Made by a program: the position numbers and the translations under genes
In this document: positions 18,595 through 26,663 of the stretch, piece after piece
How the letters are laid out: each line of letters begins with the position of its first letter
How positions within the stretch are numbered: the stretch's first letter is position 1
DNA from: Oscillatoria sp. SIO1A7
Lineage (GTDB): Bacteria; Cyanobacteriota; Cyanobacteriia; Cyanobacteriales; Laspinemataceae
Reading direction: 5' to 3'
Length of the DNA: 64,000 bases
Assembly: GCA_010672965.1 (NCBI GenBank)
Contig: JAAHFN010000009.1
Span: forward strand, 70,682 to 134,681
The notes under the pieces: model-generated
What the model was told of the DNA's origin: nothing
What the model saw: the letters and a program-made list of their open reading frames with translations, nothing else
Database searches by the model: none

Positions 18595-18945
18595 CTATAG
18601 CCCAAATAAACTGGAATCAACTTTAAAGAAGTTACCCAACGATTCAGCCAATTCATTGCTAATATGACTCCTACCATTTACCAAATCAAAGACAGTATCT
18701 TCCGAACCAACCACCTCCACCAAATCTTCTGCTGTAACCTCCTGCTGTTCCATCAATAATAGCAAGATGGAATGAGGAGTCGATGCCGAACCAGGACGAT
18801 AAAAATTTTGCTCAAATTCTTCAATTAAAAAAATCAATAACTCATAGAGTTCATCCTGTTCTAGACTGCGATTTTCAAGGTGCATCAATTCCTCTAGCAC
18901 CGCCAAGGCTCGTTCGTTCTCTTCTTCTGTCTTAATTACCTGCAT
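18595..18945 (-). CDS. HigA-type antitoxin, apparently without a toxin partner
   Basis: A 116-aa protein. Residues 1-60 are acidic and helical (MQVIKTEEENERALAVLEEL). Residues 65-116 form an XRE-type helix-turn-helix (EQQEVTAEDLVEVVGSEDTV, LVNGRSHISNELAESLGNFF). This matches HigA antitoxins, which bind HigB and their own operator. HigB normally lies directly upstream in the same operon, but 18946-19179 holds no such gene. The protein may act alone as a regulator or be a leftover. Confidence 0.7.
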   Translation of the reverse strand: MQVIKTEEENERALAVLEELMHLENRSLEQDELYELLIFLIEEFEQNFYRPGSASTPHSILLLLMEQQEVTAEDLVEVVGSEDTVFDLVNGRSHISNELAESLGNFFKVDSSLFGL

Positions 18946-19179
18946 TGGTTAATCGGACAAACAAATGGGGCTTGCTATGCGATCGCAGAGCCGATCGTAG
19001 GCTGTTATAGGCTCTCGTTTCACAATACCTTCCCTGAAATTTTTTTAACCTGGTACTTTTGGCGCAAGTTCCGAGTCATTATAGCATATAACAAACCAAT
19101 GTCCAGACAGCGAGCCTCCCTAGAAGGGGCTTCGCTTACGCTATTTTATTTTATCTTCAAATAAGGAACAAATAGCATT

Positions 19180-19470
19180 ATGGTGCCAAGACAAATATGG
19201 TGCGGATGGCAAGGGGCGTGCTTGTGGTTGCCGGTACAGCTAGCGATCGCCTTTTGGTGTGCTGCCCCGCCTCAAGTGCGATCGCAGGATCTTCCTTGGC
19301 AGAAAGCAACTGCCCCAAAGCAAATATTAGCGGTAGCTAAGAACGCAAAAAGCGATCGCGAAGACAGCAACGATGACGGCAAAGATGACAGCAACGATGA
19401 CGGCAACGATGACGGCAACGATGATGACAACAATATATGCGGTCATCATCCAGGGTGCGAAGATCGCTAA
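19180..19470 (+). CDS. Small exported Asp/Asn-rich protein
   Basis: A 96-aa protein I do not recognise. Residues 1-35 look like a signal peptide with hydrophobic core LWLPVQLAIAFWCAAPP and a possible cleavage after VRS. The C-terminal 45 residues are a run of DSNDDGKDD/DGND units encoded by direct DNA repeats, ending in a CGHHPGC motif. The aspartate repeats recall calcium-binding linkers. It is convergent with the downstream peptidase gene with only 2 bp between stops. The coding status is moderately supported by the signal peptide. Confidence 0.5.
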   Translation: MVPRQIWCGWQGACLWLPVQLAIAFWCAAPPQVRSQDLPWQKATAPKQILAVAKNAKSDREDSNDDGKDDSNDDGNDDGNDDDNNICGHHPGCEDR

Positions 19471-19472
19471 GA

Positions 19473-20864
19473 TTAGCCAAGGAGCTGTTCGATATCGTTA
19501 GGCTCTTTTGGCAAAGCTGCGGTCAATACCTCGCTGCCAGCTTCTGTCACCAAAACATCATCTTCTATGCGAATGCCGCGAACGTCGGCAAACTTAGCCA
19601 GCAAGTCCCAGTTGACAACTTCTTGATATTTTTCTCGGTTCGCCCGATCGTTCAAAATAGCGGGTACTTGATAGAATCCAGGCTCTATTGTCACCAACAT
19701 TCTCGGACGCAAGGGGCGGTCTAGGCGCAGGAAGCACAAACCAAAGCGATCGCTCCTGACCCTAGATTCCTCATATCCGGCAATATCCCCCAAATCCTCC
19801 ATATCATGTACGTCGAGCCCGAGCAAATGGCCGACGCCGTGGGGGAAAAACAGAGCGTGAGCATCCATCTCGACCAAATCTTCCGGGTTGCCGCGCAAAA
19901 TACCTAAAGCCACCAACCCTTCCGCTATAGTCCGACAGGCGAGCAAGTGGATGTCTCGATATTCGACCCCCGCCCGGACTTTCGCAATACAAGTCTTTTG
20001 AGCGGCGAGAACTAGATTGTATATTTCTCGCTGGGTCGGCGATAACTTTCCGGAAACCGGCCAAGTTCGAGTAACGTCCGCAGCCCAGCCAGACTGGGTT
20101 TCCGCACCAACATCTGCTAATAACAAGTCCCCGGATTTGAGGGGATGATGATGTATGTCATTATGGAGAACTTCGCCGCGAACCGTCACGATACTGTTGT
20201 AGGCACATTGCATATTGTTGGCGATAATAACCCCCTCCATCGCCCCGCGTACCATAGCTTCTGTATTTGCGTTTCGGGTCGAGACCATTCCGGCATAGTG
20301 GGCCTGCACCGTACAAGCAGCAGCTTGTAGCAGTTCGGCCAAGGCAGCATCATCGTGGCAGAGTCGGATAGCAGCGATCGCCTTGGCCAAATCCCTATCT
20401 AACTCTGTTGGCCTCTCTCGGTTTAGAATTTGATTTTGCTCCCAAACAACGGCCCGATCCTGCAGGGGGATTGTGGCTGTAGATTCCAGAGGCGATCGCT
20501 CTTGCAATTCTTGTTTTGGAAAAGCAGCATCGGCTCCTATTGCCCTTGCAATCTGGTCTCGACTCGGCATCTCCCCGTGCCAGAGAATGCCCTTAGGGTT
20601 CGGGTCGTCCATATACAATTCCAACTTTCCACCCTCCAGGCGGATTGCTGCATCCTCTAAAGGCAAACCGGCAAAGTAGAGAAAATGACTGCTAGCACGA
20701 AACGGGAAGGGACTACCGGCATTGCGCTCCTTCCGTTTCCCGGACCAGAGAATTACCGGCATATCAATGGACCCTGCCAGATTTTCGCGCCGCTGGCGTA
20801 GTGCTGTAGCTAAAGAGTTGCTTGGGTTGGTCGGAATTTGCATTGGCTCGGGCATTTCAGTCAT
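19473..20864 (-). CDS. pepP: Xaa-Pro aminopeptidase, M24B
   Basis: A 463-aa cytoplasmic metallopeptidase that removes N-terminal residues linked to proline. Residues 1-170 form the creatinase/prolidase N-terminal domain (FPFRASSHFLYFAGLP). The pita-bread catalytic domain carries the dinuclear metal ligands: two aspartates in LLADVGAETQSGWAADVTRT, histidine in FFPHGVGHLLGLDVHD, glutamate in LVTIEPGFY and glutamate in IRIEDDVLVT. Length and motif order match bacterial aminopeptidase P. The gene is monocistronic and divergent from the DUF4332 gene. Confidence 0.9.
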   Translation of the reverse strand: MTEMPEPMQIPTNPSNSLATALRQRRENLAGSIDMPVILWSGKRKERNAGSPFPFRASSHFLYFAGLPLEDAAIRLEGGKLELYMDDPNPKGILWHGEMPSRDQIARAIGADAAFPKQELQERSPLESTATIPLQDRAVVWEQNQILNRERPTELDRDLAKAIAAIRLCHDDAALAELLQAAACTVQAHYAGMVSTRNANTEAMVRGAMEGVIIANNMQCAYNSIVTVRGEVLHNDIHHHPLKSGDLLLADVGAETQSGWAADVTRTWPVSGKLSPTQREIYNLVLAAQKTCIAKVRAGVEYRDIHLLACRTIAEGLVALGILRGNPEDLVEMDAHALFFPHGVGHLLGLDVHDMEDLGDIAGYEESRVRSDRFGLCFLRLDRPLRPRMLVTIEPGFYQVPAILNDRANREKYQEVVNWDLLAKFADVRGIRIEDDVLVTEAGSEVLTAALPKEPNDIEQLLG

Positions 20865-21147
20865 AATAAATATTAATGTTTTCTCAAGATCGATTTCAAA
20901 ATTTTATGAGGTCACTTGCCATCAGTACCAGCCGCCAAAGCCCCATCTAACCATCCCATCTAACCATCCCATCTAACCATTGTGTTAACTCAGATTGGCA
21001 ATCGGCAAATGACATCTATAAATACCTCCCTGGCAACTATTTTAATCTTGCAACATCTTTGACATAAGGAAAGCGCGATCGCATTTTCCTTATGTTAAAA
21101 TTGAAACCCTTTTGGTGGCAATTATTGGCCGTTAGTATTTTTTTATT
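20865..21147. other. Divergent intergenic region
   Basis: This is the spacer between two divergently read genes. It contains three copies of CATCTAACCATCC (20943-20980) and an inverted repeat TAAGGAAA/TTTCCTTA around a HIP1-like core near 21065-21092. No gene is seen. Confidence 0.5.
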
Positions 21148-21573
21148 ATGAAAGCTTCACAGACTGGGGTCAAACCAAGGGACTGGCCGATCGAGCAACT
21201 GCCCGGACTAAGCGATCGCGATCGCGAGGGACTAAGCCAGTGCGGAATCCGCTCCACTGGGCAATTGCTCCAACAAGCCAGAACCCCAGAAGCGAGGCTG
21301 AACCTCGCCAAGCAGTTGCACCTGCATATTCAGTATCTAAATAAATGGGTGGCGCTAGCCGATCTCGCTGCTATTCCCAGCGTCGGCTGCCAATACTGCG
21401 GACTGCTGCTCCATTCAGGAGTTGCCTCTTCCAAGCAGCTAGCCCAACTACCCGCCCATAGATTGCACCAACAAATTTCGCGATTACAAGTCTCTATGAC
21501 GCAACAGAAAGAAGCCGTTTCTATGGCTCGGGTGGCTCGGTGGATTCAGGAAGCAAAATCAATTGACAGATAA
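21148..21573 (+). CDS. DUF4332 helix-hairpin-helix protein
   Basis: A 141-aa soluble protein with two helix-hairpin-helix-like segments: QLPGLSDRDREGLSQCGIRS near residue 20 and ADLAAIPSVGCQYCGLLLHS near residue 75. This repeated LPGI..... L..AGI pattern defines the DUF4332 family common in cyanobacteria. HhH pairs often bind DNA without sequence preference, but no function is established for this family to my knowledge. The gene is convergent with the TetR gene 38 bp downstream. Confidence 0.75.
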   Translation: MKASQTGVKPRDWPIEQLPGLSDRDREGLSQCGIRSTGQLLQQARTPEARLNLAKQLHLHIQYLNKWVALADLAAIPSVGCQYCGLLLHSGVASSKQLAQLPAHRLHQQISRLQVSMTQQKEAVSMARVARWIQEAKSIDR

Positions 21574-21611
21574 GCTATTGACAGATAGGCCAGAGTGGCT
21601 GCCCGTTCCCT

Positions 21612-22235
21612 CTATCCCTTTGCCAAAACCCCATTGAGAAAAATATCGGCGATTCCTTCTGCCATTTCTAATTCTTCTTTAGGGGACGCTCCTTCATCTA
21701 GGACGCTGTAATGGCCAAAGCCGGAGATAGCGAACATCCCTACAAAAACCTGGGCTATCAGTCTGGGATTCATGCGGCGATAAATGCCCTTATCCATTGC
21801 GGTTTGGAAAAACGCCTCAGCCACATCCATCATTTTGTCAAGCACCTCTTCTTTAATGCGATCGCGCAATTCAGGGTGGTATTGGGCCTCCACAAAGCAA
21901 ACCTGCCAAAGCTCCCAATTCTTCGGCATAGCCAACATTCTTCGTCGCATCACCTGAGCCACCGCTTTGTAGCTGCCCATTTCGCTCAATTCTGTCAACA
22001 AATCGGTAAGTATTTCCACCCATCCTTGAGTCGCCAACTCGATTAAAATCGCCTTTTTATTGGGAAAATGGCGAAAAATTGTTCCCTCTGCCACCTTAGC
22101 AGCTTGAGCCAAATCGCGGGTAGAGGCACCGCTGAAACCCTTGCGGGCAAACAACTTTTTCGCCGCACTTAGGATCCTGGCGCGGGTGTGGACTTCTGGT
22201 ACATCGGTAGGTAAAGGAAAAGTTTTCATAGTCAA
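21612..22235 (-). CDS. TetR/AcrR-family transcriptional regulator
   Basis: A 207-aa repressor-type protein. Residues 15-62 hold the TetR helix-turn-helix (ILSAAKKLFARKGFSGASTR, AKVAEGTIFRHFPNKKAIL). The remaining 140 residues are helical, as in the ligand-binding and dimer domain of the family. It is divergent from the M16 peptidase gene, with 150 bp between starts, an arrangement typical for a TetR regulator controlling its neighbour. That link is inference. The ligand is unknown. Confidence 0.85.
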   Translation of the reverse strand: MTMKTFPLPTDVPEVHTRARILSAAKKLFARKGFSGASTRDLAQAAKVAEGTIFRHFPNKKAILIELATQGWVEILTDLLTELSEMGSYKAVAQVMRRRMLAMPKNWELWQVCFVEAQYHPELRDRIKEEVLDKMMDVAEAFFQTAMDKGIYRRMNPRLIAQVFVGMFAISGFGHYSVLDEGASPKEELEMAEGIADIFLNGVLAKG

Positions 22236-22385
22236 TTGGGTAAAAAATCAGTGCTAATTAATATGGATACGATCATTGTGTCAACTACCTTGCACAACTC
22301 GGCAAAACTTCACATATTATTAAGAACCGTTCGATAAACCCTAAGACTTGCCCCAATAATTAAGCCTCTAACAAGCGATACTTCC

Positions 22386-23975
22386 ATGACACCCATTCCA
22401 AGATTGCATTCGTCAATTGCTTATAACTGGACCGCCAAAAATCTCCGTTCTCGGTTGCTCCCGCTCGTACTGGTAGCTTTATTGCTGTGTTGGGGAATAC
22501 CCACAGCGCTTGCAGCCGCCAAAAACCCCCCGAATCAAAGGGCACAATCCATCCAGCCTTATTTAGATCGGGTCATGCAACAAGTGACCGAGTTTCGTCT
22601 GGATAACGGTCTTAAGTTTATCGTCCTAGAAAGACATCGCGCCCCTGTGGTCTCTTTTCTCACCTATGCCGACGTCGGTGGGGCTAACGAACCAGAGGGT
22701 CAAACAGGAGTAGCTCACTATCTAGAGCATTTAGCATTTAAAGGCACGAACCTCATCGGTACGAAAAACTACCAAGCAGAAAGGCAATTGCTTGCAAAAC
22801 TAGACAGGCTTAACGCACGAATTCAGGCTGAAGAAAAAGCCGGTCGCGAAGAAGCAGCGACAACACTACGGAACGAGTTCGCGCAGATACAAGCGGAGGC
22901 AGGCAGCTATGTTAAACCAAATGACTTTGGTCAAATTGTCGAAAAAGCTGGCGGCGTGGGTCTTAATGCTACTACCTCTGCAGATGCTACTCGCTATTTC
23001 TATAGCTTTCCTTCTAATAAGTTGGAACTATGGATGTCTCTGGAGTCGGAGCGGTTTCTAGATCCCGTGTTTAGAGAATTTTATAAAGAAAAGCAGGTTA
23101 TCCTCGAAGAACGACGCTTGCGCACCGACAACTCGCCAATTGGCACGATGGTAGAAAATTTTCTGGAAACCGCATTCCAAGTGCATCCCTATAAGCAGCC
23201 AGTGATTGGCTATCCAGAAGACTTGCGCAATCTAACCAGAGAAAACGTGCGCCAATTTTTCGAGACTTATTATGTACCAAACAATCTGACGATCGCCGTG
23301 GTTGGAGATGTTGACCCGACGGAAGTTAAACGCTTGGCAGAAATATACTTCGGGCGCTATAAAGCCGGACCGGAACCACCGCAAGTGAAAGCGGTCGAAC
23401 CTTCCCAAAAAGAAGCCCGAGAAGTAACTTTGCGGCTCCCTTCCCAGCCTTGGTATTTTCAGGGATACCACACCCCAGCAATGAACCATCCCGATCGCTC
23501 GGTCTATGAAATTATTGGCAGCATTCTCAGCGACGGTCGCACTTCTCGCCTTTATAAGTCTCTGGTAGAAGAAAAGCAATTAGCCCTGACAGCTCAGGGT
23601 TTTACCGGTTTTCCAGGGGACAAGTATCCCAACTTGGTGCTGTTCTATGCCATGACTGCACCGGGCCATACAGTAGAGGAGGTGGCAGCAGCTTTGAATG
23701 CAGAAATCGACCGCCTCAAAACAGAGCCGGTTTCCGATGAGGAGCTAGAACGAGTGAAAACGGGGGCCCGGGCCGATTTGTTGCGATCGCTCGACTCCAA
23801 CTCCGAGATGGCGAGCTTGATGTTGGAATATGAGGTAAAAACTGGTTCTTGGAAAAATCTCTTCCAACAAATAGAGCAAATCGAGGCTGTTACCGCCCAG
23901 GACATTCAGCGCGTTGCCCGCTCCACTTTCACTCCCGAAAATACAACCATCGGTCGCCTGCTATCTTCGGAATAA
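22386..23975 (+). CDS. M16 zinc peptidase, catalytic subunit type
   Basis: A 529-aa exported protease of the pitrilysin family. Residues 20-45 form a signal peptide (LLPLVLVALLLCWGIPTALA). The inverted zinc motif HYLEH gives H111, E114 and H115, and the distal glutamate lies in VILEERRLRTDN. A second M16 domain (VRQFFETYYVPNNLTIAVVG) follows. It should degrade small peptides in the periplasm. The paralogue 528 bp downstream lacks the zinc motif, and such pairs often form a catalytic/non-catalytic heterodimer. It is divergent from a TetR gene. Confidence 0.88.
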   Translation: MTPIPRLHSSIAYNWTAKNLRSRLLPLVLVALLLCWGIPTALAAAKNPPNQRAQSIQPYLDRVMQQVTEFRLDNGLKFIVLERHRAPVVSFLTYADVGGANEPEGQTGVAHYLEHLAFKGTNLIGTKNYQAERQLLAKLDRLNARIQAEEKAGREEAATTLRNEFAQIQAEAGSYVKPNDFGQIVEKAGGVGLNATTSADATRYFYSFPSNKLELWMSLESERFLDPVFREFYKEKQVILEERRLRTDNSPIGTMVENFLETAFQVHPYKQPVIGYPEDLRNLTRENVRQFFETYYVPNNLTIAVVGDVDPTEVKRLAEIYFGRYKAGPEPPQVKAVEPSQKEAREVTLRLPSQPWYFQGYHTPAMNHPDRSVYEIIGSILSDGRTSRLYKSLVEEKQLALTAQGFTGFPGDKYPNLVLFYAMTAPGHTVEEVAAALNAEIDRLKTEPVSDEELERVKTGARADLLRSLDSNSEMASLMLEYEVKTGSWKNLFQQIEQIEAVTAQDIQRVARSTFTPENTTIGRLLSSE

Positions 23976-24503
23976 AATTTGCGTTTTTTCTAGGGGCGAA
24001 GCATCGGGGCAGAAACATTGAGTCATAATTGGTTCATAATCTGTCGCTCCTTATCCCGATTCTTCGCCCTTTTATATCGGAACTTCTCTCAACAATCTTT
24101 GACAGAAAAGGGATTCACTTACACCTCGGGAGCATTCCGTACCGCAGGCTCTGGGCAACCCTTACAAAGCGACTTTCGGCGTCGGGCGAGCCCGACCCAG
24201 GATAGACCCATATCAAACTGGGCGAAACCTTTTCATCGGGACTCATCGGTACTTACGCTTTCTTATAGGATCGAAATCTATATGTAGCGTCTGGTGCCCG
24301 GGAACCCCCTACGAATAGCATCAGTGCCTAAGTCCTCTTCGTAAGGCATGGTTCGATCGGCGGGCAGAAAGGCAGGCTTTGGCTGCAAAACTCGTATGCT
24401 CTCAAATAATACCATAAGATAAGGTATAATAACTAAGCTGGGTGCTGCCTATTCTCAATTTCTGTATTCTGCAATAATTATCTATTTGCTTTGAGGAGGT
24501 TAA
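23976..24503. other. Gene-free spacer between the two M16 genes
   Basis: No recognisable gene, RNA or repeat family is visible. A short plus-strand frame at 24018-24287 has no family features. The segment ends with TTTGAGGAGGTTAA, a strong ribosome site for the second M16 gene. Confidence 0.5.
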
Positions 24504-25985
24504 ATGCTTAAGAAAAACGGCAAGCAATATTTAGTTTATATATTCCTGGTGCCTTTAGTATTATTGTTCTTCCTGTTTCGACCGGCAGTAGGAGAAACGC
24601 CAAAACACTATAGCGAGTTAGAATTTCCAGAGCTGGCGGAAATTCAAATTCCCGATTACGAGAAGTTCGAGCTAGACAACGGTCTGAAAGTTGTTTTGAT
24701 GGAAGACCACGAACTGCCCTTAATTAGCGGAATTGCCTTAGTTCGCACTGGCGATCGCCTGGAACCAGCAGAAAAAATAGGGCTCGCCAATATTACTGGG
24801 GATGTCATGCGCAGCGGCGGCACCAAATATCACGATCCAGACGAACTCAATCAGCTCCTAGAACAGCGAGCCGCTTCGGTGGAAACCAGTATCGGCACCA
24901 CTTCAGGCAGGGCCAGCTTTAATGCTTTGAGCGAAGACTTAGAAGATGTTTTCGGGCTTTTTGCTGAAGTCCTGCGAGAGCCGAGTTTTCCTCAAGATAA
25001 ATTAGACTTGGCTAAAAAACAAATCGCCGGATCTATAGCTCGGCGCAATGACGATCCGAAAGATATCGCCAGCCGCGAATTTAATAAACTAATCTATGGC
25101 GATCGCAGTCCCTATGCGCGCACCATAGAATACGCCACCCTAGACCAAATTAACCGCCAGGATTTAGTAGAGTTTTACCAAAAATACTTCCATCCCAACA
25201 ACATACTGCTGGGAATTGTGGGGGATTTTGACTCTGTGAAGATGAGAGCCCTCGTCGAGCAGAAGTTTGGCGACTGGAAAAGGGATTCCAATATAGATAG
25301 AATGGGTAATTTGCCCTCCGCTCTGGCATCCCCAGCACAACCAGGGGGTGTATTTTTTGTCAATCGCCCTCAACTTACCCAAAGCAATGTTCTGATGGGC
25401 CATGTTGGCGGTCGCCTCGACAGCCCCGACTATCCGGCTCTAGCAGTAATGAATGGGATACTCAATGGATTTGGGGGTCGGTTATTTAATCAAGTGCGAT
25501 CGGCCAAAGGTCTCGCCTATTCCGTCTATGCAGTTTGGAGCCCTCGCTACGACTATCCGGGAGTTTTCCTCGCTGGGGCTCAAACTCGCTCTGAAACAAC
25601 AGTTCCTTTAATAGAAGCCATCCGTGCTGAAATCGAGCTAATTCGCAACGAACCCATTACTCCCGCCGAGCTAGAATACGCCAAAGATTCCACCCTCAAT
25701 TCCTTCGTGTTCAATTTCCAAGATAGCAGCCGCATTCTCTCCCGGATTTTGCGCTACGAATACTACGGCTATCCAGAAAATTTTATCTTCCAATACCAGC
25801 GCGGTATCGAAGAGACCACCATTGAAGACGTCCAGCGAGTAGCCCAAAAATACTTATCTCCCGATAAAATCGTCACCTTGGTCGTGGGCAATGCAGCAGC
25901 AATTCAGCCACCCCTGAGCAGCCTCGGCCCAGAAACAGATGTCACCTCGATTGACATTTCTATTCCCAAACCGCAAAATAGTTAA
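24504..25985 (+). CDS. M16-family protein lacking the zinc motif
   Basis: A 493-aa exported M16 paralogue. Residues 1-31 form a signal peptide (YLVYIFLVPLVLLFFLF). Where HxxEH is expected, the sequence reads GLANITGDVMRSGG, so no zinc can be bound. The second domain retains the R/Y pair region (LFNQVRSAKGLAYSVYAVWS). This is the non-catalytic partner type, like the beta subunit of mitochondrial processing peptidase. AGGAGG precedes the ATG. Co-expression with the upstream catalytic M16 gene is likely but the genes are 528 bp apart. Confidence 0.85.
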   Translation: MLKKNGKQYLVYIFLVPLVLLFFLFRPAVGETPKHYSELEFPELAEIQIPDYEKFELDNGLKVVLMEDHELPLISGIALVRTGDRLEPAEKIGLANITGDVMRSGGTKYHDPDELNQLLEQRAASVETSIGTTSGRASFNALSEDLEDVFGLFAEVLREPSFPQDKLDLAKKQIAGSIARRNDDPKDIASREFNKLIYGDRSPYARTIEYATLDQINRQDLVEFYQKYFHPNNILLGIVGDFDSVKMRALVEQKFGDWKRDSNIDRMGNLPSALASPAQPGGVFFVNRPQLTQSNVLMGHVGGRLDSPDYPALAVMNGILNGFGGRLFNQVRSAKGLAYSVYAVWSPRYDYPGVFLAGAQTRSETTVPLIEAIRAEIELIRNEPITPAELEYAKDSTLNSFVFNFQDSSRILSRILRYEYYGYPENFIFQYQRGIEETTIEDVQRVAQKYLSPDKIVTLVVGNAAAIQPPLSSLGPETDVTSIDISIPKPQNS

Positions 25986-26282
25986 TTATATTTTGAGTTA
26001 GGCATTGGCCACTCCCGTCCCCTCCTGGGAGGGGCTAGGGGTGGGTTGGGAGCGGTTGGAGGTGGGTGGCATTCGGCATTGGGGGAAAAGCCCAACTCAA
26101 GAATGTAAATTTAAAATTAATCCTATCTAACACTAAAAGAATAAATGATTCTGATTATCCAACACCACAAGCTAATAACTATGGAAAATTTTCATTAGAC
26201 AAGAGTGCATAAATCCAAAAAGCCCCCCTTTCAAAGGGCATTAATGCGCTTCCTTCGATTTTCAACCCACCCCTACCCCTCC

Positions 26283-26465
26283 TTCAAGGGTATGTTTTTT
26301 GTATTTGGCATTATTGTGTATCGACCCGGGGCGTAGGGGCGACAGCATTCCCGAGACAGCTTTTGCTTTTAAAGAAAAATTATTGTATTGGAATGCTTCG
26401 CCCCAGAAAGCCTGGGAACCCACCGATCTCGTCAAAAAAAGATTATAAAAAACATACCCTTGAAA
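26283..26465. repeat. MITE family A, copy 2
   Basis: Inverted termini TTCAAGGGTATGTTTTTTGT and TATAAAAAACATACCCTTGA enclose the same GTAGGGGCGACAGCATTCCC / GGAATGCTTCGCCCC core as copies 1 and 3. The surrounding spacer (25986-26663) otherwise holds G-rich and C-rich short repeats and no gene. Confidence 0.8.
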
Positions 26466-26663
26466 GCCCCTACCCCTCCCAGGAGGGGAATCCGAGGTAA
26501 GTTCCCCTCCTGCGGGCGGTGTGGGTGGGTCTCTTACAGATAATTTTTCAAGCAAGAACGAATAATCTCCCCTTTCATTCGCGGGGTTGGAGGGATTTTT
26601 CGCGAATTGTGCAAGAAGTTTATTTAGCACTGGGCGCGTCTCCTATAGCAAACATTACCAGCA

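Noticed and set aside
24018-24287. 89-aa frame between the M16 genes
   Set aside because: No ribosome site, signal or motif. Composition does not differ from spacer.
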